Below are positions 41,548 to 49,032 of a stretch of 64,000 nucleotides of DNA, one piece after another; within the stretch, counting starts at the first letter, position 1, and every line of letters begins with the position of its first letter. Location of the stretch: the NCBI RefSeq assembly GCF_900215505.1, contig NZ_LT907844.1, forward strand, positions 5,007,078 to 5,071,077, written 5' to 3'. Position numbers and translations under genes: made by a program. The stretch is from Cohaesibacter sp. ES.047. Its GTDB lineage: Bacteria > Pseudomonadota > Alphaproteobacteria > Rhizobiales > Cohaesibacteraceae. Under the pieces are notes generated by a model that did no database searches, was not told the origin of the DNA, and worked only from the letters and a program-made list of their open reading frames with translations.

Positions 41548-42578
41548 GAAGGGTCTCCTGTGCGGCTTTCTGCCAGCATTTTGGGCAACCCGAGCCCGCG
41601 CGCATCCAAACTGTGCGGCGCGGCTTCCGTACGCACACCAGCCCGCATCTTAGCCGACCGCGCGCGCGGATTCCGCGCCAGCTCTCTTTCTGATGGACCC
41701 ACCCCACCCTTGACAAGCAAGTCAAAGCTGGGAGCCTCAAGGTCCATTTCCGGCAAATAGCGAGAGCCACCGGAATGGGTTTTGCAGCGCTCCTGAAAGA
41801 AGCGCTTCACAATTCTGTCTTCGAGCGAATGAAAGGTGACTACCACCAGCCGTCCGCCCGGCTTCAAGGTCTTCTCGGCGGCAACGAGGCCATCAACCAG
41901 CTCATCAAGCTCGCCATTGACGAAGATCCTCAGCGCCTGAAAAACCCGCGTCGCCGGATGGATCTTTTGCTGCGGTTTGCGACCGACGCATTTTTCAATC
42001 GTGCTGGCCAGATCAAGCGTGGTCTCGAAGCGCGCCTTTGATCGCCGCGCCACAATGGCACCGGCGATCCGCCGCGCCTGCTTCTCTTCACCAAGCTCGC
42101 GGAAGATCCGCACCAGCTCAATTTCCTCATAGTCATTGACCACGTCTGCAGCGGTCGGGCCGCTCTGTGACATGCGCATGTCCAGCGGTCCGTCATGCAT
42201 GAAGGAGAAACCGCGTTCGGCTTCATCAAGCTGCATCGAGGACACGCCGATATCCAGAACAATGGCATCAAGAGGAGCCACCCCCTCATCCTGCGCAATG
42301 TCGGCCAGCTCACCAAAGCACCCCTGCACGAAGCGCAGGCGATCTCCATAGGTGTCTTTCAATTCGTCTGCGCGTTCGGCTGCCAGCGGATCACGATCCA
42401 CACCAAGAACATAGGCACCCTTGTCCAGAATGGCCGCGGAATAGCCACCGAACCCGAATGTGCCATCAAGCACCCATTGCTCTGCAGTTGGATCGAGCGC
42501 CCCAATCACTTCCTCAAGCAACACCGGAATGTGTCGGGCCCCTTGGTCAACGCCGTCTAGTTCAACCGGATCGGTCAT
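41544..42578 (-). CDS. rsmH: 16S rRNA (cytosine-1402-N4)-methyltransferase RsmH
   Basis: 344 residues (older name MraW). HIPVLLEEVIGALDP opens the protein; VLDGTFGFGGYSAAIL is the SAM loop; LDIGVSSMQLDEAERGFSF, the FRELGEEKQARRIAGAIV segment and VVTFHSLEDRIVKRFF are invariant family motifs. Its start overlaps the mraZ stop as ATGA, and its end overlaps ftsL. Confidence 0.97.
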   Translation of the reverse strand: MTDPVELDGVDQGARHIPVLLEEVIGALDPTAEQWVLDGTFGFGGYSAAILDKGAYVLGVDRDPLAAERADELKDTYGDRLRFVQGCFGELADIAQDEGVAPLDAIVLDIGVSSMQLDEAERGFSFMHDGPLDMRMSQSGPTAADVVNDYEEIELVRIFRELGEEKQARRIAGAIVARRSKARFETTLDLASTIEKCVGRKPQQKIHPATRVFQALRIFVNGELDELVDGLVAAEKTLKPGGRLVVVTFHSLEDRIVKRFFQERCKTHSGGSRYLPEMDLEAPSFDLLVKGGVGPSERELARNPRARSAKMRAGVRTEAAPHSLDARGLGLPKMLAESRTGDPS

Positions 42579-43048
42579 GCCCCACCTCCAGCAGACGTAG
42601 TGCGCCGATTGCCAGCTGCCTTGCGCAGAGCGAGCGCCCGCTTGGTCGCATCAGCCCTGTAGGCTTCATATCTTTCAGGCTGCCATATCTGGAATTTAAA
42701 GCCGTTGCCAACAAAGGACACCGCATCCGTTATTCCTGCATGCTCTTTTATGGTTTCGCTGAGAACCACGCGTCCATCCTTGTCGATCTTGAGGCTTTCG
42801 CTTTCTCCAAGAAGCGCAGTGGCAAGCACCTCACGTTCTTCGGAAAAGACATCAAAGGCCTCCAGATAGGTATCGATCGCACCGCGCAATCCGAGCCCGC
42901 CAGCATCAACCGCATCAAGCTCCAGAGAGGGACTGCAAAACAAGGAGTCCAACCCTTCCCGGACCAGAATCTGCCGGAATGGAGCCGGGATAGACACCCG
43001 CCCCTTTGAATCCAGTCGATTCACATATTTGGACACGAAGTCGTCCAT
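42575..43048 (-). CDS. mraZ: Transcriptional regulator MraZ
   Basis: 157 residues: two AbrB/SpoVT-like swapped-hairpin repeats, each with a D-x-x-G-R-V motif (RLDSKGRVSIPAPFR near residue 11 and KIDKDGRVVLSETIK near 87). MraZ forms a ring that binds short direct repeats upstream of its own operon and represses the dcw cluster. A matching 10-bp-periodic repeat lies at 43168-43211. It is the first gene of the cluster. Confidence 0.95.
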   Translation of the reverse strand: MDDFVSKYVNRLDSKGRVSIPAPFRQILVREGLDSLFCSPSLELDAVDAGGLGLRGAIDTYLEAFDVFSEEREVLATALLGESESLKIDKDGRVVLSETIKEHAGITDAVSFVGNGFKFQIWQPERYEAYRADATKRALALRKAAGNRRTTSAGGGA

Positions 43049-43121
43049 CTGGTCCCGCCTTGAAACGCAATTACAACCAACGATAAGGGCCGCGAATTTG
43101 CGATGCTGTTTCGAGCGCCAA

Positions 43122-43154
43122 AGCGATCAGGTCATTACTAAAGACATGATCGCT
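43122..43154 (-). promoter_or_regulatory. Hairpin at the 5' end of the predicted mraZ leader
   Basis: AGCGATCA and TGATCGCT are perfect 8-bp arms; after one mismatch, GTC/GAC extend the stem around a 9-base loop. If transcription starts near 43162 this is the first structure in the mRNA, about 75 bases before mraZ. Confidence 0.45.
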
Positions 43155-43167
43155 CAAGGCACCCTTA

Positions 43168-43211
43168 TGGGATACCATGGGTTCTTATGGGCGTCAACGG
43201 ATTCTCATGGA
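43168..43211 (+). promoter_or_regulatory. MraZ box: 10-bp-periodic TGGG repeats over the mraZ promoter
   Basis: ATGGG recurs exactly every 10 bases: TGGG at 43168, 43178 and 43188, then degenerate CGGA at 43198 and TGGA at 43208. MraZ is known to bind TGGGN repeats with 5-base spacers. The repeats overlap a candidate minus-strand promoter with -35 TTGACG (43197-43192), a 17-base spacer and weak -10 TATCCC (43174-43169). Autorepression is inferred. Confidence 0.75.
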
Positions 43212-43712
43212 GTCACCGTGAGGCATCATTAAGAGACAATCATAATAAATTCATAGTTAACAAAGCGTTATGAGAAACACCACTTTTGCCGCAGCAGCCC
43301 TTCTCAACAGCCTTGGGATAAGTGTTCAGCTTCAAAGCCAACGGAACATCAGCAACTTGACAAAATCGCCCAGAAGAGACTGCAAGGATTCGTTTCAAAC
43401 GGAATGAGCCGCCCTCGATACCCCCCTCAGATCTCAGCACCTGTCAGGCGCGAAAAATTGCGCAAACTGTATGGTAAAAAGCCGCCCGAGAGCCAACAAT
43501 TCGAAGCGAGAATCCCAGCGTGCCAGCCCCGATGAAACAAGGGTCCCGGACCGCGCCACAGCCTGTACTTAGAGCAGCAAAAGGCCAATAAACTGGCCAA
43601 ATAGGCGTTTTCACTGATATTACCTAGAATATAGGTATTTTAACCAATATTTCACCATATTTGGTCCCAAAAACTGTCACATTTCCTAAACTATGGGTTG
43701 AGAGACGGAAAG

Positions 43713-43776
43713 CTCATGGGGGGATGAGAACAGCCCTGTCCCCAACCGCTTGGACGGTCGTCTTGTTTCAGGGCTG
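43713..43776 (+). promoter_or_regulatory. Two-hairpin leader of the usp-agcS unit
   Basis: First hairpin: CTCAT, six G's as the loop, ATGAG (43713-43728). Second: CAGCCCTG at 43731-43738 pairs with CAGGGCTG at 43769-43776, with an inner GTCC/GGAC pair. It ends 25 bases before the usp start. It does not match any riboswitch class I know. Confidence 0.4.
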
Positions 43777-43801
43777 AGCCAACAAAACGAAAGTTTATAA
43801 A

Positions 43802-44248
43802 ATGACTTCAAAATTGGTTATTGGGCTGGATGGGCAACCGTCTGGCCAACGTGCACTCACCTATGGGGAAAGCTTGGCTTCCAAGCTTGGGACTTGCGAG
43901 CTTCTGGTTGTCTACGTAATCGAGTGGTCGCCCTTTTCCTTTCAGACGGCAGAGGAAAACGAAAGACGCCACAAGCGTCGCGAAGAGGAGATCGCAACAG
44001 CGATGGAGCGCATCGTCACACCTGCGGTCAACGGCCTGAAAGCAACCGGATTGAACGCAAGGGGCATCGTTCAACACGGCAACGTTGCAGACACCTTGAT
44101 CAGCATCGCTGAAGAGGAAGGGGCCGATCAAATCATCATTTGCCGCTCAAGCGAAGATGGCATCGCGAAACGCCTGTTCGGCAGCTCGACGGCCAATCTC
44201 GTCATGCATGCGTCTGTTCCTGTCACGGTGGTCAATCCCGGAGTTTAA
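43802..44248 (+). CDS. Universal stress protein, UspA family
   Basis: 148 residues, single Usp domain: LVIGLDGQPSGQRALTYGESLA at the start, VVYVIEW after the second strand, and a C-terminal segment DGIAKRLFGSSTANLVMH. The GSS part of the ATP-binding G-x2-G-x9-GS motif is present, while the first glycines are only partly kept, so ATP binding is uncertain. It lies four bases before an AGCS symporter and is surely co-transcribed with it; a Usp attached to a transporter often modulates it. Ribosome-binding site weak (CGAAAG). Confidence 0.9.
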   Translation: MTSKLVIGLDGQPSGQRALTYGESLASKLGTCELLVVYVIEWSPFSFQTAEENERRHKRREEEIATAMERIVTPAVNGLKATGLNARGIVQHGNVADTLISIAEEEGADQIIICRSSEDGIAKRLFGSSTANLVMHASVPVTVVNPGV

Positions 44249-44252
44249 TCCC

Positions 44253-45809
44253 ATGCAGTTCTTTCAAAAGTTCATATCTATTTTTGTCCTTAATCTGTTT
44301 GCGATCGTTTCCGGCTCGGCAATCGCCAAAGCACAGGAAAGCATGTCGATTGACCAGAAGGTGAATGAAATCTTCGCCACCGCGACAGGACCGTTCGTCA
44401 GCCTGATCTTCGCCCCCATCCCGGGCACAGGCTTTCCGTGGATTGTCATGTGGCTGGTGGTTGCCGCAAGCATTTTCACCGTCTATTTCGCCTTCGTGCA
44501 GTTCCGCCTTTTTGGCCATGCGATCTCTTTGGTAAAGGGGGACTATTCCAACCCCAAGGATGCCGGTGAAGTCAGCCACTTTCAGGCATTGACGACCGCT
44601 TTGTCCGGCACCGTTGGCCTTGGCAACATTGCCGGCGTTGCCGTGGCCGTCGGCATTGGTGGACCGGGGGCGACCTTCTGGATGATCCTTGCGGGCCTTC
44701 TGGGCATGGCGTCGAAATTCACCGAATGTACCCTTGGCGTCAAATATCGCAACGAATATGAAAACGGCACGGTGTCCGGCGGGCCGATGTATTATATCTC
44801 CAAGGGCTTCAAGGAACGCGGGCTGCCGGGGGGCAGGTTTCTTGCCGTTGCCTTTGCCATCTTCTGTATTCTGGGAGCTCTTGGCGGCGGAAACATGTTT
44901 CAGGCCAATCAGGCGCATGCCCAGATCTCGGGCATCGTCGGCGACTATCCCGGCTGGATCACCGGCATCATCTTTGCCGCAGTGGTCTTTGCCGTCATCG
45001 TTGGCGGCATCAAGTCCATCGCCAGCGTGACGGAAAAGGTCGTTCCCTTCATGGGCATCCTCTATGTCGGCGCAGCAATCATCATCCTCATCGTCAATGC
45101 GGACAAGATCGGCTGGGCCTTCGGCCAGATCTTCGAAGGGGCCTTCACCGGTCTTGGCATTGCGGGCGGTTTTGTCGGTGCCCTCATTCAGGGCTTCAAG
45201 CGCGCGGCCTTTTCCAACGAGGCAGGGGTTGGCTCAGCCGCCATCGCCCACTCAGCGGTCCGCACCAATGAGCCGATCACCGAGGGTGTCGTCTCCCTGC
45301 TCGAACCACTGATCGATACGGTTGTGATCTGCACGATGACGGCCCTCGTCATCACCATTTCAGGCCAGTTGGTCTTTGATGCCGACCTTGGAAAATACAT
45401 TCTGGATGGCAGCCGCATTGCCACAGTTGATGGCAACACGGGCGTCGCCCTGACCTCCGCGGCCTTTGGCTCGTCCATCAGCTGGTTCCCTTATGTGCTG
45501 GCCATTGCGGTAGTTCTGTTCGCCTTTTCCACCATGATCTCTTGGTCCTATTACGGCCTGAAGGCATGGACCTACCTGTTTGGCGAAGGCAAGACATCAG
45601 AAATCACTTTCAAGCTCATTTTCTGTGTCTTCGTGGTCATCGGTGCAGCGGCAAGCCTTGGTCCCGTGATCGACTTCTCCGACGCGGCGATCTTCGCCAT
45701 GGCGGTCGTCAACATCACCGGCCTCTACTTCCTGATGGGCATCGTACGCACGGAGCTCACCTCCTACACCACTCGTCTGAAGTCGGGGGAAATCAAGAAA
45801 TACAAATAG
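44253..45809 (+). CDS. Sodium:alanine/glycine symporter, AGCS family
   Basis: 518 residues with an N-terminal cleavable-looking hydrophobic segment (FISIFVLNLFAIVSGSAIAKAQ, given in part) and about eleven membrane helices. The AGCS signature is plain: GTVGLGNIAGVAVAVGIGGPG, then FWMILAGLLGMASKFTEC, KRAAFSNEAGVGSAAIAHSA and the late WSYYGLKAWTYLFGEGKT. It imports alanine or glycine with sodium. The start at 44253 follows the usp stop by four bases; the longer in-frame extension overlaps usp and is rejected. Confidence 0.93.
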   Translation: MQFFQKFISIFVLNLFAIVSGSAIAKAQESMSIDQKVNEIFATATGPFVSLIFAPIPGTGFPWIVMWLVVAASIFTVYFAFVQFRLFGHAISLVKGDYSNPKDAGEVSHFQALTTALSGTVGLGNIAGVAVAVGIGGPGATFWMILAGLLGMASKFTECTLGVKYRNEYENGTVSGGPMYYISKGFKERGLPGGRFLAVAFAIFCILGALGGGNMFQANQAHAQISGIVGDYPGWITGIIFAAVVFAVIVGGIKSIASVTEKVVPFMGILYVGAAIIILIVNADKIGWAFGQIFEGAFTGLGIAGGFVGALIQGFKRAAFSNEAGVGSAAIAHSAVRTNEPITEGVVSLLEPLIDTVVICTMTALVITISGQLVFDADLGKYILDGSRIATVDGNTGVALTSAAFGSSISWFPYVLAIAVVLFAFSTMISWSYYGLKAWTYLFGEGKTSEITFKLIFCVFVVIGAAASLGPVIDFSDAAIFAMAVVNITGLYFLMGIVRTELTSYTTRLKSGEIKKYK

Positions 45810-45911
45810 CTAGACGGAGAGACATGATCCGTTTCAAAACATGGGTGTGGCGCCTTGCGCCCCGCCCTTCCCGATCGGGTCCATCCGAACCAGGTCGACA
45901 ATGCAAAAAAG

Positions 45912-46303
45912 AGAAATACCAGTCGGTCTGTAAGCCGGGTTTTGTATGGCGAGGACCAAGGCCCTCACGCGGCAACCATTCATCTGGGGTGCCCATTGCT
46001 GAACACCTCTAGCAACCCACCCGAATGACTGGCTTGAAAGCAAGCCGGGCTTTCGCCCACGCCATTCCTATTCGGTTTTGCTCCCGGTGGGGTTTACCCT
46101 GCCATCTTCATTGCTGAAGGCGCGGTGAGCTCTTACCTCACCCTTTCACCCTTACCAGACCGCAGTCTGGCGGTTTGCTTTCTGTGGCACTTTCCCTAGA
46201 GTCGCCTCCGCCGGGCGTTACCCGGCACCGTGCTTTCATGGAGCCCGGACTTTCCTCACCGGATTGCTTTCGCGCGACCGGTGCGGCTGCCCGACCGACT
46301 GGT
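45912..46303 (-). ncRNA. rnpB: RNase P RNA, bacterial class A
   Basis: The catalytic RNA that matures tRNA 5' ends. Helix P1 is formed by ACCAGTCGGTC (46303-46293) and GACCGACTGGT (45928-45918). Conserved blocks on the minus strand include GAGGAAAGTCCGGGC, ACAGAAAGCAAACCGCC, GGTAAGGGTGAAAGGGTG with GGTAAGAGCTCACCG, and the 3' GGCTTACAGACCG. Length about 390 fits the class. A T-rich run TTTCTCTTTTTT follows P1. The exact ends are estimated from P1 and the promoter. In relatives I recall rnpB directly beside mraZ; here usp-agcS intervene. Confidence 0.95.
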
Positions 46304-46309
46304 GAGACG

Positions 46310-46338
46310 GACCTAAGCTTTTCCCGCCATAAGGTCAA
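46310..46338 (-). promoter_or_regulatory. rnpB: Candidate rnpB promoter
   Basis: -35 TTGACC (46338-46333), a 17-base spacer and -10 TAGGTC (46315-46310) place the transcription start near 46303, exactly at the first base of P1. The stop codon TGA of the upstream MocR-type gene forms the centre of the -35 box. Confidence 0.6.
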
Positions 46339-47828
46339 GAGGCCTCGCCATTTAGAACACGGGCAATGCAGCCCACACCCGTGTCGATCTCCTCGATATC
46401 GGATGCCGCAAAGCCCAGAAAAAGCCCCTGCCGGGCCTCTTCTGTGCCCGACCAGTAGAGCGACGAAAGGGCCGCACATTCGATCCCTTCCTCAACCAGT
46501 CGCTCAGCCAGTTTGTCATCTGTCCACCCGGCAGCCAGACAGGCTGGCGTGAGATAAGCGGGCAACTGGATGCCCCCGGCCGGTCTCGCCGGGTCCAGAA
46601 AATCACCGCATTGCCGCACCAGTGCCTCTACAAGCGCATCGCGGCGCTCCCGGTAGGTGCGGGTCATTTCGCGCAAATGGGCCCGGAAATGCCCTTCCTC
46701 GATAAAGTAGGACAAGGCCAGCTGTACCGTATGCGAAGGGACAGCACCGGTGTTGCGCAAGCCAAAGGTCAAGGGCTCCGCCAGAAGCGGCGGTGCAATC
46801 AGATAGGCCAATCGCAAGGACGGCATGAACGACTTGGCAAAGGTGCCCATGTAGATCACCAACCCGTTGCGATCCAGCCCCTGCAGGCAGGAGATCGGCG
46901 CCCCGGAGAAGTGGAACTCGCTGTCATAATCATCTTCGAGCACGAACGCATTCCGGGATGCAGCAAAATCCAGAAGCGCCAGCCGGTCCTCCAGCGGCAT
47001 CACGCGCCCGGTCGGAAACTGATGCGAGGGCGTGGCATAGATGAGGCGGGGCGCGTCCTCGTTCGAAAACGTGCTCTTGAGGTCTTGATAGGCCTGCGGC
47101 TGTTGCACCGGAATCGGACGCATATCCGCGCCAGCGGCCAACAGACTGGCATGCATGCCGGCATATCCGGGCTCTTCATGCAGCGCCAGTGCGCCCTCGT
47201 CCAGCAGCATCCGCACCACAAGGTCCATCGAGGCCTGAGCTGATGACAGGATGATCACCTGTTCGGGTGTGGCAACCACGCCGCGACTGGCCGCGACATG
47301 ATCCAGAATGGCCGTCTTGAGCTCCAGAATGCCGTCATAATTGTCGTATCCTGCCAGCACCCGCCTTGAAGCAAGCTGGCGCGCCGCACGCCGGAGCAGC
47401 CGCGCCCACAGATCATGAGGAAAGGACCGAACCTCTGGCAAACCGGTTTGAAAGCTGGTCGACAATCGCTTCATAGGCCTTTCATTGAGAATCAGGCGGT
47501 GGCCATGAGCTGAAAGGCGGACCTGTTTTGCACCATCGTCAACCGGTTGCTCCTCATCGTGCCATTGCCTGAAGCCTGTCGTTGCCTTGCTGACCCGTGT
47601 CCCGCGTCGACCGCCTGTTTCCAGATAGCCTTCAAGCGTCAATTGCTCATAGGCAGCCATGACCGTGTTGCGGCTGACCCTGAGATCCTTGGCGAGTTGG
47701 CGACTGGGCGGCAGGGGCAAACCGGAGGCCACGTTCCCCGTCTCGATGATGCGGCGCAACTGAATGAACAACTGCCGCGAAAGCCCCGGTTCGCGCGTCC
47801 GGTCGAGACAAATCTGCTCCGTTATCAT
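46335..47828 (-). CDS. MocR/PdxR-type regulator (GntR helix-turn-helix plus aminotransferase-like domain)
   Basis: 497 residues. A GntR winged helix (LFIQLRRIIETGNVASG, then LPPSRQLAKDLRVSRNTVM) occupies residues 1-80. A fold-type I aminotransferase-like domain follows, with the pyridoxal phosphate lysine in YMGTFAKSFMPSLRLAYLI near residue 329 and DDYDSEFHF near 300. MocR regulators use PLP or an amino-acid adduct as effector. It is transcribed divergently from an FMN-binding protein gene across a spacer with a 10-bp-arm palindrome. ATG 47828 is preferred over TTG 47840 because GAGGGCC is then correctly spaced. Confidence 0.92.
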   Translation of the reverse strand: MITEQICLDRTREPGLSRQLFIQLRRIIETGNVASGLPLPPSRQLAKDLRVSRNTVMAAYEQLTLEGYLETGGRRGTRVSKATTGFRQWHDEEQPVDDGAKQVRLSAHGHRLILNERPMKRLSTSFQTGLPEVRSFPHDLWARLLRRAARQLASRRVLAGYDNYDGILELKTAILDHVAASRGVVATPEQVIILSSAQASMDLVVRMLLDEGALALHEEPGYAGMHASLLAAGADMRPIPVQQPQAYQDLKSTFSNEDAPRLIYATPSHQFPTGRVMPLEDRLALLDFAASRNAFVLEDDYDSEFHFSGAPISCLQGLDRNGLVIYMGTFAKSFMPSLRLAYLIAPPLLAEPLTFGLRNTGAVPSHTVQLALSYFIEEGHFRAHLREMTRTYRERRDALVEALVRQCGDFLDPARPAGGIQLPAYLTPACLAAGWTDDKLAERLVEEGIECAALSSLYWSGTEEARQGLFLGFAASDIEEIDTGVGCIARVLNGEAS

Positions 47829-47849
47829 TTTGGCCCTCAAATTTTTCCT

Positions 47850-47877
47850 CTTTTGGATCTTTATCTAGATCCAAAAG
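47850..47877. promoter_or_regulatory. Operator-like inverted repeat between the MocR gene and the FMN protein gene
   Basis: CTTTTGGATC, 8-base spacer TTTATCTA, then GATCCAAAAG: perfect 10-bp arms, 22 bases upstream of the MocR start. It is the obvious binding site for that regulator, either for autoregulation or for control of the divergent gene. Confidence 0.65.
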
Positions 47878-48021
47878 GCAGCCATGTTCAATGAACAAAT
47901 TCTATGATCCAACCACCGACCCAACCATTGACGTTGAGCACGGCACCGCTTCGTGCACCTCCCCCAAACCATGACAGACAGTCACTCGACCCATCGGGTC
48001 GGGTTCAAATGCGTGACCATC

Positions 48022-48696
48022 ATGACCGATACGTCAAAATCTTCTAGCTCATATCCCGTTTCTTCCACTAACAAGATTCGCGCCTCCCACCGAGCTTCTT
48101 ATGATGTGGAAACAGTGCACGACATTCTCGATGAAGGCATCCTCGCGCATGTTGCCTTTGCCGACGACGGCATGCCGATTGTTCTGCCGATGATCTATGC
48201 CCGCATTGAGGATCAGCTCTACATCCATGGAGCCAAGGCAACCCGGCTCTTCAAAAAGCTCAAGGTTGGCCTTCCCGTTTGCATCAACGTCACGATTGTC
48301 GATGGTCTGGTTGTCGGCCGCTCAGCCTTTCATCATTCCATGAACTATCGCTCTGTCAACATTCACGGCACGGCAAGGCTGGTGGAAGATGAACAGGAGA
48401 AATATAACGCGCTGGTGGCGATCACTGACCATCTGGCACCCGGTCGCTGGGAAGAAACGCGTGAGATGACCAAAAAGGAAGCCGCAGCCACAACCGTGAT
48501 CGCTGTGACCATAGAAACGGCAGCAGCCAAACATCGCGCAGGCATGCCGGTCGATGACGAGGAAGACTACGATCTTGATCACTGGGCAGGCATCGTTCCG
48601 ATCACAACGGCCTATGGCCAGCCGATTGATGACGCCCGCCTCAAGGATGGGATCCAGGTGGCACCAAGTATTCGCACACTGACCAGTCGAAAATAA
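48022..48696 (+). CDS. Pyridoxamine 5'-phosphate oxidase-like FMN-binding protein
   Basis: 224 residues with the split-barrel fold of PF12900-type proteins, the group that includes NimA-like nitroreductases. RASYDVETVHDILDEGILAH opens the domain; IVLPMIYARIEDQLYIHGA and the SAFHHSMNYRSVNIHGTA segment are family hallmarks. It is not a canonical PdxH. The substrate is unknown. Starts at 47971 or 47953 are in frame but lack ribosome-binding sites, so I use ATG 48022; a CGACCC/GGGTCG hairpin lies 21-35 bases ahead of it. Divergence from the MocR gene suggests it is that regulator's target. Confidence 0.82.
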   Translation: MTDTSKSSSSYPVSSTNKIRASHRASYDVETVHDILDEGILAHVAFADDGMPIVLPMIYARIEDQLYIHGAKATRLFKKLKVGLPVCINVTIVDGLVVGRSAFHHSMNYRSVNIHGTARLVEDEQEKYNALVAITDHLAPGRWEETREMTKKEAAATTVIAVTIETAAAKHRAGMPVDDEEDYDLDHWAGIVPITTAYGQPIDDARLKDGIQVAPSIRTLTSRK

Positions 48697-48699
48697 CCA

Positions 48700-48738
48700 A
48701 GGTGCAGGCTTTGGGGGACAGGCCTCGCACCTTTTCGA
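48700..48738 (+). terminator. Intrinsic terminator after the FMN-binding protein gene
   Basis: AAGGTGC with GCACCTTTT forms the outer stem, with GGC/GCC inside; a short T-run follows. It lies just after the stop at 48696. Confidence 0.7.
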
Positions 48739-48752
48739 CAGGTTAGTAGGGC

Positions 48753-48800
48753 GTCTGCAGCCGGGAGCAATAGCCGCTTCCGGCTGCAGACAACCTCTTT
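48753..48800 (+). terminator. Second, very strong hairpin with T-run
   Basis: GTCTGCAGCCGG and CCGGCTGCAGAC are perfect 12-bp arms around 15 bases, followed by AACCTCTTTTTT. It is either a back-up terminator or the end of an unrecognised short transcript between 48739 and 48753. Confidence 0.6.
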
Positions 48801-48847
48801 TTTAAGGCAAAATCAATCAATCTCAAGCACACCACCCACGAGTTGGC

Positions 48848-48883
48848 TTGACAGCTTACCTGTGAGCGCCTATATCCGCTCAC
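48848..48883 (+). promoter_or_regulatory. Sigma-70 promoter with operator palindrome, upstream of the MATE gene
   Basis: TTGACA (48848-48853), a 17-base spacer, and TATATC (48871-48876). The inverted repeat GTGAGCG-N8-CGCTCAC (48862-48883) is centred on the -10 box, so a bound dimer should block transcription. The leader to the MATE start would be about 150 bases. Confidence 0.7.
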
Positions 48884-49032
48884 GGTTGCAGACACCAGCC
48901 GCTCGCACGACCCTCGGGTCATGGTGAAGTTCTGATATCCGATTTGATAAAGTCAGCCCCGCATGCATTTCATGAGGGTGGCAACGCGAGCCCCATCTAA
49001 AACAAGGAAATGCGTAGCCATTGGAGGCTGAG

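Larger units (their letters stand above)
43049..43801. other. Regulatory spacer between mraZ and usp
   Basis: This 753-base divergent spacer carries the mraZ promoter, MraZ-type repeats and a leader hairpin on the left, an unexplained middle (43240-43580) with no credible gene, and a cluster of inverted repeats plus a structured leader for usp on the right. Confidence 0.6.

Noticed and set aside
43600-43700. FNR/FixK box (TTGAT-N4-ATCAA) before usp
   Set aside because: No matching sequence; the inverted repeats there have different arms.
43690-43800. Glycine riboswitch ahead of the usp-AGCS unit
   Set aside because: Stem-loops exist but the conserved glycine aptamer core is absent.
46335-47828. 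Reading the MocR-type gene as a plain aminotransferase
   Set aside because: The N-terminal GntR winged helix makes it a regulator.
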